A stretch of 64,000 nucleotides of DNA from Thecaphora thlaspeos (taxonomy: Eukaryota > Basidiomycota > Ustilaginomycetes > Urocystidales > Glomosporiaceae): the NCBI GenBank assembly GCA_900291925.1, contig UWYS01000016.1, positions 496,001 through 560,000 on the forward strand, written 5' to 3'. Shown piece after piece: positions 38,341 to 48,799 of this stretch. The notes below the pieces were generated by a model. It was not told the origin of the DNA. It saw only the letters and a program-made list of their open reading frames with translations, and did no database searches. Position 1 is the first letter of the stretch. Each line of letters begins with the position of its first letter. The translations under genes were made by a program, and so were the position numbers.

Positions 38341-41300
38341 ATGGCGACCTGGAGCGAGCATGCCCACATCCTCGCCAACAATGGACCCATCGGGATGCTC
38401 GGCGCCGTCTCGGCCCTCTCCTTTGATACGTCGTCCGAGCTGCTCTGGGCAGGCACCTCGATGGGTCTGGTCGTCTCCCACTACGGTCCGGAGCTCTCGC
38501 GCTACACCAGCTACCCGGCCCACGGCACCCCGCCCCGGCCCAGCCCCACCAAGGGCATCCTCGTCGACCCGCGTCACGTCTACACCGTCGGCGAGGGCGG
38601 CGTAAAGTGCGCCAACCGCCGTGGCCTCGCCAAGTGGTCGATGCTGACGTCGCAGAGCAGCACACCCTCGCTCTCGCTCGCCTCGATGTGCGCCTCGCCG
38701 CTGGCTGCCAGCTCTGATCTGATCGTCGGCGGGTCGTCGCAGAGCGCCGCCGCGACGCGCGAGCTCGACAGCGACAACGATGTCGTCCTCGCCATCAGCA
38801 ACAGCACCGGCAGCGTGATCCGCCGCTCGCCCTCCGAGGCGCCTATCCTACAGCTCCGCAAGTCCGGCCGCCTCGTTTGCGCGGCCACCGTCAACGGCCA
38901 CATCCAACTGCGCGACCCGCGCACGCTCGCCATCGAGCACCGCCTCCACGCCCACCCGGGTGGCCTGATCGACATGCAGGCCGACGGCAACCTCGTCTAC
39001 AGCGTCGGTTGGACCGTCAGGCAGGGCCACCCGGTCCCCGAGCCGTTGGTCAAGGTGCACGACCTCCGCACCATGCGGCCCCTCGTCCCGCTCCCCTTTT
39101 CGGTCCTCGGCGGGCCCGTGCTGCTTGCCATCCACCCCAAGCTCTCGTCAACCGTCGTCGTCACCGCGCCCCAGGGCCAATTCCAGATCGTCGACGTCGG
39201 CAACCCGGGCGAGGGCCGCTTCTACCAGATCAACTCGGCCTCGTACATCACCTCGCTCGCCATCTCGCCCTCTGCCGACTACATTGCCTTCGGCGAGGCC
39301 GACGGCTCCATCCGGCTTTGGTCGAGCTCGACCGACACGTCCTCGATCCGCTTCAACCCGTTCTCGACCGGCGCCGTCGAGATGCCCGACATCGCCGAGC
39401 CGCCGCCCTTTGTCAACTGGACCACCGAGACGCCGCTCTCGAGCGTGGGGATGCCGTACTACAGCGATCAGCTGATGTCTTACTTCGACTACGACAAGTA
39501 CATCACTGACGCCTCGCCGCTCTTCAATCCGCCGTCCAAGATCGATCCGGCCGTAATCGGCGGGATGCGCACCGTCGACTTTGTCGGCTACGCGCCGCTC
39601 CCGCGACACCTCCGCGGCAAGCGCAACGCCATCGCGGGGCGCGGACCCGGCGGCGTGCGCGCCAGCGCGATGCACAGGCCCGAGGATCGCAAGAAGATCG
39701 GTATCCCGCTCTTCCGCAGCGAAAAGGAAAAGGAGATGTCCAAGAAGGGCGCCGCCGCCGATAAGGCGGCCAAAAGCAAGCGCGTCGCCAAGGAGACGGC
39801 CAAGGCCAAGGCGCTGCTCAACAACATCGGCGGCGGCGGCGGCGGGCACGAGGGGGGCGATCTTGGCGGCGAGGGCGAAGGCGGCCAGGATGGCGACGAC
39901 AGCGACGAGGATAGTGACGACGAGGACGGCGCGGACATGTTCGGCCATCAGGCGGGCGCGGCAGGCCATGGCGGCGTCCCGGCCTACTACCGGCTCAAGA
40001 CGATCCAGTACAGCAAGTTCGGCGTCGAGGACTTCGACTTCGGCTACTACAACAAGACGCCCTACAGCGGTCTCGAGACGCACATCCAAAATTCGTACGC
40101 AAACTCGTACCTCCAGGCGCTCCACTACCTGCTGCCGTTCCGCACGGTGGCCAAGGCCCACCTGCTGCAGAGCTGCTCGCGCGAAAACTGCCTCCTCTGC
40201 GAATCTGGCTTCCTCTTCCGGATGCTCGAGGATGCGCGCGGCGCCAACTGCCAGGCCACCAACTTCCTCAAGGCGTTCGGCAACAGCCACCGCGCGGCCA
40301 CGCTTGGCCTCATGGACAAGGAGGAGGGCGGGAGCGGCGATGCGGGCTACAGCAACCTCGTCCAGAGCCTCAACCGCTTCGTCCTCGACAGCGCCGCCGT
40401 TGAGTCGCAGTCGGCAGCACCGCGCGGGACGCCGTCAAGCACGCATCTGAGCCCGAACGTCGGCGGCGGAGCGTTCGCCGGCATGGGCGGCGCATCGTCG
40501 TCCAACAACGGCCGCGGAGGCCGCAGGGGAGGGCCGGGTGCCGGCAGCGGTCCCGGTTCGCGCAGCCCGGCCATCGGTGGCGGCCTCAGCGAGAACAGCG
40601 GAGGCGGAGGCGGCGACGACGCGATGGGTGCGGCCTCTGGCAACCGGCCGATCGTGTCGCGGATGTTCTCCGTCGACTCGACCACCAAGACATCATGCGT
40701 CCACTGCGGCCGCGAGACGCACCGCAGCAGTGCGTCGCACGTCGTCGACCTCGTCTACCCGCGCAAGGGGCTCAGCAACGAGCCGGCTCCGCCATCGGAC
40801 TTTTCCTCGATCCTCCGGGCCTCGCTGCTCCGCGAGACGCAGTCCCGCGCCGCCTGCCGCGGGTGCCAGTTTACCGCCCTCTTCCGCAGCCGACGCATCC
40901 TGCCCGGCAACGCCGAGCTGCCACGCGCACTGAGCATCAACGCGGCCGTGCACACGGCGGAGCAGCTGGGCTGCTGGCTCGAGGGCAACGCCTCGGAGTA
41001 TAGCAGCGGCGGCGGTCCGGCCTCGTCGGCAGCGGGCGGAGGAGGCCTGTCGAGCTTCAACGGCCACAACAACAACAACGGCGGCGGCGGCAGGAGAGGA
41101 CCACCGCCGATCGGTCCGCGCGGGGGCCATCCACACCCGCTTCACCCGCACGCTCAGCAGCAGCAGCCCGCCGGACCCAACGCGCGCCGGCCTTTCCTCC
41201 CGCCTCGAGTCGCGATCGATGTCCGCGGTGACGAGGTGCGCACGCGATCCATCTACGATGACCGAGACCTCGAGTCGGCCAAGGCAACGCTAGGCGGGGG

Positions 41301-42627
41301 CCCAGCCGTCTACAAGCTGCGCTCGATGGTGATCCAGGTGCAGGCAGGCAAGGAGGCGCCGCACCTCTGCGCCGTCGTCCGCGTCCCTGAGGCGGAGCGA
41401 TCGTCCCCTAGCACGGCCGGCGCCGGCGCAAGCGCGACGCCACAGAACCCCGCCGTCTCTTCCGGTTTCGCCGGCGGCTCGCAGACGACGTCGACCGCCA
41501 AGAGCGGCAGGTCGAGTAAGCAGAGCCTGGGGCCGTGGTACCTCTTCAACGACTTCCTCGTGCGCAACATCGCTGAGGAAGAGGCGCTCCGCTTCGCGGC
41601 GTCATCGTGGAAGGTTCCGGCGGTGCTGATGTGGGAGCGCGAGGACATCGAGCCGCTCCAACTGACGCAGCTGACCGATGGCCAGACTGAGATGGACCCG
41701 AGCATCCTCAACGAGGACAATAACGTCTCGTGGCACCGCGACCCGTTGCGGATCCGGCACACGCCCCTCTCGTCGGACGAGATGCCGCGGCTGGGGACCC
41801 TGGTCGCGATTGACGCCGAGTTTGTCGCGCTCAACCAGGAGGAGCTCGAGATCCGCTCCGACGGAACGCGGAGCGTCATCCGTCCCATGCGCCTCAGCCT
41901 GGCGCGCGTTAGCGTGCTGCGAGGCCATGGGCCCAAGGAAGGGGAACCGTTCATCGACGACTACATCTCGACGCAGGAGGAGGTGGTCGACTACCTGACC
42001 AAGTTCAGCGGGATCCAGAAGGGCGACCTCGACCCTAAGACCAGCCGCTACACGTTGGTCCCGCTCAAGGTGGCCTACAAGAAGCTGCGGCTGCTCGTCG
42101 ATGCTGGGTGCATCTTTATCGGTCACGGCCTGTCGAAAGACTTCCGGATCATCAGTGAGTTCCCCCTCCCCCTCGGCCGGCGCATCGGTGCATCGTCGAG
42201 CCTGTATATGACGCTGAAACTACACCGCCCTTGATCTGCTCCTCCGCCCGCTGCGCCGCCGCCGCCGCCAGACATCCACGTGCCCCTTTCACAGGTGATC
42301 GACACGGTCCAGCTCTTCCACTCCGCTCTGCACTGGCGCAAACTGTCTCTGCGCTTCCTCTCGTGGTTCCTGCTCAAGATCGACATCCAGAACGGCGGCG
42401 GCTCCAACCCGGACACGTCGACCGATGTCGCAAAGGCATCGGGTGGGGCGGGGACCACGGCCATCGCAGACGGCCACGACTCGATCGAAGACGCGCTCGC
42501 GGCGCTACGGCTCTTTAGGATGTACGAGATCTTTGAGCGAGACAGCAGGTTGACGGACGTGATGGAGGATCTGTACGAACAGGGGAGGAGGCTGAACTGG
42601 AAACCGCCAGGGGCGAGTACAAGATAA
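38341..42627 (+). CDS. PAN2: PAN2, catalytic subunit of the PAN2-PAN3 poly(A) nuclease
   Basis: 3'-5' exonuclease that trims mRNA poly(A) tails in the cytoplasm, recruited through PAN3 and Pab1. Exons 38341-42154 and 42272-42627 give 1389 residues. Residues 20-340 form a WD40 propeller (LLWAGTSMGLVVSHYG, YIAFGEADGSIRLWSSS). The conserved linker FVGYAPLPRHLRGKRNAI follows (about 410-430). A Lys-rich, then Gly/Asp-rich insert comes next. The catalytically dead ubiquitin-hydrolase fold begins near 575 (GLETHIQNSYANSYLQALHY, an Asn where active USPs have Cys) and holds further Gly-rich loops. The DEDD exonuclease lies in about 1150-1350: AIDAEFVAL, IGHGLSKDFRII and, in exon 2, HDSIEDALAALRLF. The split codon at 42154/42272 gives RIINIHVPLSQVIDTVQLF. 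Confidence 0.96.
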
Positions 42628-42759
42628 CGGGGGGCGGCGCGCTGCGGAACGGCGAAGAAAGACGAAGGAAAGAGGAAAAAATAACGTGCTTCGGCTTCCG
42701 CTGTCGACGAGACGACCGCGTCCAACCCGGGTCGAACTGGAGGGCGGTATAGCGTGTGT

Positions 42760-43442
42760 CTAGAAGACCGCCAAGAAGCCGCCCAGCACCAGGCCAGCGA
42801 CGACGATGGCGAGCAGAGCGGGGTGCGATCGACAGGCATCGCTGCTCGGCGGCGGCCCTGTTGGGTGGTGTGCAGAGACGGAGGGGATGGAGCGGTCAAC
42901 ATCCGTCCATTTCTGGTCCCGCCGGAGAGGGTGTTGGGTGTGAGGGACTTACGCGATGTCGTCGAAGTAGCCGAAGGAGTCAATGTCGATTTCGACACGG
43001 TAGCGGACATGGTCGCCGCAGTGCTCGGCACATGCGCCTCGTTTCCTCCTCCCCCTCCGACTGAGGGCGGGGTGGTAGGTTCCGGGCCTGCGGCCGAAGG
43101 TGTTGTTGTACCTGTAGCGGTGGAATGAGTGGTCGCACCCATCTCTGTCGGCTCGACTCCAGTCGGCGGTCCACCGTTCCTCTTTACATCCTCATCGGGC
43201 AGACCTAGAGCATTGGGCACCTTGACGGGTGGAGAGTGGGGATCGCTCCGTCCCTTGACGAAGGCGAGATCTCCATCTGGACCTTGTTCGGCGTGAAACC
43301 CAAGGTACTCCAACGCCGAGAGCGTGTCGGACGTGATGTCCATGTCGCTCTGTGCGGCTGTTTGAGGTGAGTCGCAGAGCACGGGGGAGAGGAGCGAGAG
43401 GAGGACGAGGACGAGTAAGGCGAGGGAGTGGTGGGGCGACAT
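42760..43442 (-). CDS. Small secreted, probably GPI-anchored Ser/Thr-rich protein, unrecognised
   Basis: Exons 43442-42953 and 42857-42760 give 195 residues. I do not recognise a family. Residues 1-24 are a clear signal peptide (SLALLVLVLLSLLSPVLC), probably cut before DSPQTAAQ. A short conserved-looking acidic part follows (DTLSALEYLGFHAEQGPDGD), then a long Thr/Ser/Pro/Gly-rich stretch (about residues 75-160), likely O-glycosylated. The spliced end has SSDACRSHPALLAIVVAG and further hydrophobic residues right up to the stop, the layout of a GPI-attachment signal or a single tail anchor. Reading through the intron instead would add long Arg/Ser-rich sequence. The splice (GTAAGT and CAACAG, 95 nt) restores a hydrophobic C terminus, which supports it. 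Convergent with PAN2, stops 132 bp apart. Confidence 0.7.
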
Positions 43443-44398
43443 TGTGTACGGAGAAAGGATGGGGGAGGACTCGACCCGCGAGTTGTGAGTGCTGTTTGCA
43501 AAGGAGCGTGATAGGGTATCGGGAGGGAGGATGGCGGTCGTGGTGGCGGTCGTGGTACGAGGCCGAGTCGTGGGAGGCTCGAATATAAGAGAGGGGGGGG
43601 GGGGGTAAAGAATGGACCCCACTCCCGGTCGTCTCTGCTGCGAACGCTCACACACCCTCGGCCGCCTACCTGATTCCCTCCCACTTACATTACGGCGGCC
43701 GCGTGCCCTACGGCGAGGATGCGCCTTTGGGCGTACGGCAGGTGGGGGAGGGGGGAGGAGAACAAAACAAGTCCGCTTTCGATGGGACGCTCTGCCCATG
43801 CCGTCGTACCTCGAACAAAAGGCCGAACAATATCACACGAGGGAAATCGCGACGACGGCTGTCGACTCTGTCCGCTCACACAACGCGCCGGCCGCTGTTG
43901 TCGGACCGCCCCGCACGCCGGTGGGCGGGGCCGGCGTGCATTGCGTCGTTGCCTTAGTTACAAAGACCACCATCGTCCCGACGACCGGCTCTTTTCCCCC
44001 CAGCTACCCTTTCCAGCAAGTAGGCGGCAGGACGAGACCACCACAGGCCAACACATGGCGCGCGCGCACACACCAACACACCAACAGCCCGACAGCGAGA
44101 GCAGAGAGAGAAGGAGTCCAAGGAGCGAGGCGAGGCTGGAAGCGCAGCGCCGATGGATTTTGTGGAAAAACACCCAGCGCCTGCACGAGGGGCGATCCCT
44201 CGCACATACTCAGGGCCTCAAAGTAATGATACAGAGCGGCAGCCATCCCGGACCGGCGAAAGGAACGCGTAGGCGCTCGCCCCGTCGGTCCCCGCCGCGG
44301 CCCTCGCCGTCCTCAGGCTCGGTCGGGTCGAAGACGCTCCGGAAGCCGCCAGGGGCGGTCGGAAGCGGTCGCAGCTCGTCTCTTCTCGTGCGAGAGGC
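43443..44398. other. Intergenic: promoter of the secreted-protein gene and RPP2 3' flank
   Basis: 956 bp. It has a G13 tract at 43593-43605 (C13 on the minus strand) and TATATTCG on the minus strand about 140 bp before the start at 43442, a possible TATA element. Open frames here are composition products. No gene. Confidence 0.45.
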
Positions 44399-45033
44399 TC
44401 AGTCAAATAGGCCAAATCCCATGTCGTCGTCCTGCGATAGGGAGATCACGTTGAAGAACGATGGAAAGGAAGTTGTGCGAGGTCAGTAAGAGGTGCCACC
44501 ATGATGGCGAGGCGAAGATATCGAAGATGAGACGGAGGCGCGTCCGGTCTCCGCCCGCTCGGGAGCCGGGAGTGGGCGCGGAAAATCCGAAATTCCAATT
44601 TTGCCTCGTCGAGGATGCGGCGGACCCGAGGGCGTCGCGCGATCCCGCGCTCGCTCCCTGCTCGCTCGAGTGAAGAGTGGGCGGCGCTAGCTGCTGACGC
44701 TGAAGGGGGTGCGACGATGGCGGAGATGCTCACGGACTCCTCCTTCTCCTCCTCCTTCTCCTCCTTCTTCTCTTCGGCCTTCTCCTCGGCGGTACCACCA
44801 GCGGCGGCAGCGCCTCCGGACGAGGCACCACCCGAGGGGACGGAGGCGAGCTTGGCCTGGCCCTCCTGGATGAGCTCGTTGATGTCCTTGCCCCCGAGCT
44901 CCGAGATGAGCTTGTCGAGGCGCTCCGAGTCGGCCTCGACGCCAACAGATTCGAGGAGAGTCTTGATGTCGGCAGCCGAGGGCGACTCCTTGCCGCCGAG
45001 GGTGAGGAGGAGGTAGGCTGCGATGTGCTTCAT
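44399..45033 (-). CDS. RPP2: 60S acidic ribosomal protein P2
   Basis: Stalk protein of the large ribosomal subunit. P1/P2 dimers on uL10 recruit and stimulate translation factors. Exons 45033-44734 and 44431-44399 give 110 residues. Starts [20 protein letters not shown], which identifies P2 and not P1. It continues [20 protein letters not shown], an Ala/Gly hinge and a Lys/Glu stretch. The second exon of only ten codons supplies the conserved tail [10 protein letters not shown] after a 302-nt intron. A CCTTTTTCAG acceptor-like site 8 bp before the start codon suggests an additional intron in the 5' leader. It starts head to head with RPS15. Confidence 0.95.
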
Positions 45034-46008
45034 GTTTACTGAAAAAGGCGTGGTGATGGGGGTTGATACCGGCCAGAAATCCGCGTGAGCTTTGATCCTA
45101 AGGAAGACTTGTGGACTGTGACGGCGAGCAAGCATCGACACGGTGAAGAGGGATCCAACAGAGGTCAGATCGAGTCTGTCCGACGTCCCCGTGACGATGG
45201 CGTACGTGCGCTCCGCTCCCAAGCTGCCGAGCAGGCTTTGCTGAAGAGGAGCCCCTCTCTACTGCATGCTACTTCCGGTCCGCCGAGATCGTCCAGTCTC
45301 CTCCGACCCAAAGTGTCGCTGTCGAACGTCTTCCACCACCTCGCTTCTCCCGCTCCACCGCACGTCCGTAAAGATCGACGTCCGTGTCCTCGTCTAGCCC
45401 AAAGCCGCTGCTCCCCTGCGTCTCATCGCTATCGCCGTGTCGTGCTATGCTGTGCTGTGCTGTGCTGTGCTGTTCTGGAGCCTTTGTCGTGCTACTCACC
45501 AAGGTACTTGGGTGGGGATGTCGTGGTTGGAAGCAATGGTGTACCGTCGGGCGGAAGCCTCCATTCAAGGGGAGCCGAACGCCTGGCCGGCCGGCACGCT
45601 GCGACCTGCAAAGTGGACTCGGAACCGAATCCGAGGGGCTCCCAATTTCGCCCTCTTTTTTTCTGCGCGCTTGCTTGCCCCTTTTTTTTTTTGCGTGGGA
45701 ACTTTAGGGTCCCCGTGAGGGCGAGGCTCGCAACCAGCGGCGAGGCCAGAGCGCACACGCGAGAGAAGGAGAGGGAGAGACAGGGAAGAGCCTCGGCGGG
45801 GCAGGCAGGTCAGGGCTGTTTCGATCGCCAAACCAAGAGGGAGGAGAGCGAGGAGGCCCAGCTGGGCCACCCAGTCAGCCAGAGAGAGAGAGCGCTCAAG
45901 TCGAGAGCGAGAGCTCCGAGCGCGAGACCCCCAAGGCCAGCCCAGCCAAGAGCCCAGCCAGCCGGCCGCCATCATTCTTCCCACTCCCAACCATCAAGAT
46001 TGCCCAAC
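45034..46008. promoter_or_regulatory. Shared upstream region of RPP2 and RPS15
   Basis: 975 bp between two divergent ribosomal-protein genes. It has a pentanucleotide GCTGT repeat near 45440-45475, T-rich tracts at 45655-45700 (T7 and T10) and an AGAGAGAG run near 45880. T-rich tracts near initiation sites are common in fungal ribosomal-protein promoters. No gene is supported here. Confidence 0.55.
45436..45475. repeat. GCTGT pentanucleotide repeat
   Basis: About five to six copies of TGCTG/GCTGT in a row in the RPP2-RPS15 shared upstream region. Confidence 0.9.
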
Positions 46009-47522
46009 ATGTGAGTAGGCACATGCTGCTCTCGATGGCAACGACACCCTCGTCGCCACCACTCCAGCACGCACGCACGCTCGGCACAGCGACTATCCGA
46101 CAGATGGCCTCGGCACCGCGCGCACACGGACGATCCCCTCTTGTCAGACACGGTGATCTACTGGCGGCGAAAACGACCTACATACGGCCCGACGACCGCC
46201 AGGGCCACCTCGACAGCTTTCCGAGAAGGGGATGCTGTTTCGTCTTTGACAGATGTATGGACGTCTACTCTGCCGCCCTTCCGACACCGCGCCGCACCCC
46301 ACCTCAGCGTCCAGACGACAGGTTGCAGCACAGAACGGCCAACGCGGGCGGAGCGGTGTCTATGAGGAACAGGAGGCTTTTCCCTGGCACAGGAGTTCCG
46401 AAGATAACGGGGGTCGGAGGAACGATAACTCGGAAGAGCCGTAGGGTTTGCCTTTGCGGATGAGGGGAAGATGGCGGATACTGTTTGCCATGCCAAGACG
46501 ATGGACGTGGAAGAGACGACCAACGAAGGTCGACAGACACTGCCGCTAGATGACAACAATCACATCGACAACTATGGCCGCCTCGACAACCACCGCATAC
46601 CGACAAATTCGCTCCCTATACCCTATCCTCTACCGCTGCTCTACTTCGCGCCTCACGCCCCGACCTCCCGCCACGCCACGACAGTCTGACACAGAGGGGA
46701 TCCGATCTTCCTGTGCGCCGTGATGAAGATACCGTCTGTCGAAGAGTCACGCCGCTTGCTGTTCTGGTCCGCCCTCAGAGAGGCAGCCTCATCTGACCAT
46801 TGCGCCCACGCTTCTCTTCCTTCCGTGCGCGCCACACCACGCCAACGCAGGGATGACTACGACGCCGTCGCCGCTGCCGAGCTCAAGAGGAAGAGAACCT
46901 TCCGCAAGTTCCAGTACCGCGGTACTGAGCTCAAAGCTCTCCTCGACATGTCGAACGAGGACTTCATGGCCCTCGTCCACGCCCGTGCCCGTAGGAAGTT
47001 TCAGCGCGGCCTCAAGCGCAAGCCCATGGGCCTGATCAAGAAGCTCCGCAAGGCCAAGTCCGAGGCTGCCCCCAACGAGAAGCCCGCCACTGTCAAGACT
47101 CACCTCCGTGACATGATTGTCGTCCCCGAGATGATCGTGAGTGTCGCGCCACGAGTGCAGAGCGATCATACGTTGCAGAGGATCGTCAGACGGGCGTGAA
47201 TCCGACTACGGTCCGGACCTCGTCACTGGCAAAAGTGGCAGAATTGCCCCTCCTGTTGCATTCCGCTACCTTCTGACAAGTCCCCGCCGTATCGAGTCTC
47301 TGACCTTTCCTCTCCATGCCTGTTCACCTCGCACTCTCGTCCACCACCGCACCGCAGGGCTCCGTCGTCGGCATCTACAACGGACGCTACTTTGTCAACA
47401 CCGAGATCAAGCCCGAGATGCTCGGCCACTACCTCGGAGAGTTCTCGATGACCTACATCCCCACCCGCCACGGCGCCAAGGGTAAGGGTGCCACTGTCGA
47501 CCGATTCCTGCCCATCAGGTAA
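46009..47522 (+). CDS. RPS15: 40S ribosomal protein uS19 (RPS15), start codon split by an intron
   Basis: Protein of the small-subunit head near the decoding centre. Exons 46009-46010, 46851-47136 and 47358-47522 give 150 residues. The start codon is divided: AT ends exon 1, followed by GTGAGT, and G opens exon 2 after AACGCAG, reading [20 protein letters not shown]. No other in-frame Met precedes the conserved TFRKFQYRG in exon 2. The rest is canonical: [32 protein letters not shown], then [20 protein letters not shown] and [16 protein letters not shown], ending DRFLPIR. The first intron is 840 nt, the longest in the window. Confidence 0.92.
46715..46800 (+). ncRNA. Candidate intronic C/D-box snoRNA (weak)
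   Basis: Within the 840-nt RPS15 intron, GTGATGA (46720-46726) fits the C box RUGAUGA, and CTGA (46793-46796) fits a D box. GTGCGC before and GCGC after could form part of a terminal stem, but with unpaired bases next to the boxes. Ribosomal-protein introns often host such RNAs. Against it: the CTGAC at 46793 is also a good branch-point sequence, 54 nt before the acceptor, and I cannot name an rRNA target. Confidence 0.2.
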
Positions 47523-48799
47523 ACGGGTTTCTGTCGCCGTTGCTCTGCCCCTTCCGAATACCTTAGGCCTCCTTCGCGTCGCTCTCTCTCTTCTGTCTTT
47601 AAAACAGCCAACTGTATAATCTTCCACCCTCGCGCTCACACACGAGCATATGTACACTCCTATGTACAGCCCCCTTTTTGGCCGTGTCGTCTGACCCCGG
47701 GGCAGATGGCCTGGTCGATCCAAAACACACCAACCATGCGGATAGGCCTCGGGCGCCTTCTCTGCCTAGAAGAAGAATGGGCAGGGGTGCGTTCGAGGCT
47801 CTCCCAGCAGCTTGCACCTACGCACAGGGAGTGAAGCAATGCAAAACACACCCATGATACGAACAGAATACTCTCGCAGCCATGCGAAGAAGCCTGTCTT
47901 TTGAGCGACGATCGCTTGACCTTCGACCGCTGAGGAGGGGGGGGGGAGGGGGAATTGGTTGACGGCGAGAGAAGCAAAATGCTAAGGGACCCTCTGCCAT
48001 GGATGGGGAGCGCGGTTTGATCTCTTCCAATTGGCGCTCTCTGGGACCCGTGTCGATGGATCCTAGGAAGCAGCTGAGCAGCGTAGCAGGTCAACCATCA
48101 ACGATAGCGGTGGTCGTCGCGGCGGGAAGGCTTGTCTCGACCTTTGAGCTGCGCCTCGTCTCTGGCAGGAAAGACGATCTTCTGTAGTGAAGCGACGCGC
48201 TACGCCGCTTCAATGTTATGATGCATGTCGTCCGGCCAGGCGGTGTCGGCCAAAGGGCGGCGAGCGCAGGAGCGGCTCGGCTTGCTTGCGGCTGAGGGGA
48301 GCTCTTATCTTTTCTCGCGCGTTAGACGAAGGGGGCGAGGCGCGCGAGCTTCGGGAGGAACCGCTGACTTTGCTCCTATTGGGCGGCTTACTTTATCTTG
48401 AACACCCTACTATATTGGCAGGCGGGTTGGGTGAATAGAAGCGATCGCTTTGCGCGCGGCGGTTTCGAAATTCAAGCGAGATGCTTTGAAATCCAAGCCA
48501 AGGCAGCGCTGGCGGGTCACACAGCAGCAGGCAGCAGGCAGCAGGCAGCAGCGGCAGCGACAGCAGCAGCAGCACCAAAACGGACGGACGGGCGGACGGA
48601 CGGACGAACGGACGCATAGGCAGGCGAGGAAGAACCGCCCGCCGCCCCGACGCCCCCCCCCCCCCCGGGGCTCGCCGCGATCACAGTCCCCCATATCGAC
48701 CTTCACCATCCCCCTCATCGTACACCCCACACCACCACCTCTCCCCATTCCCCCCCCCTCCCCCCCCTAACTGGTTTGCCAGCCTTCATCATCATCATC
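47523..48799. other. Intergenic: RPS15 3' flank and CYT1 promoter
   Basis: 1277 bp without a supported gene. It includes a G-rich run near 47938-47952, a CAG-rich repeat, a GGAC repeat and a C14 tract, the last three within 280 bp of the CYT1 start. Confidence 0.5.
48521..48613. repeat. CAGCAGG-type and CGGA tetranucleotide repeats
   Basis: CAGCAGG/CAGCAGC units run from about 48521 to 48574, and CGGA/GGAC units from about 48580 to 48613. A C14 tract follows at 48653-48666. All lie upstream of CYT1 in noncoding sequence. Confidence 0.85.
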
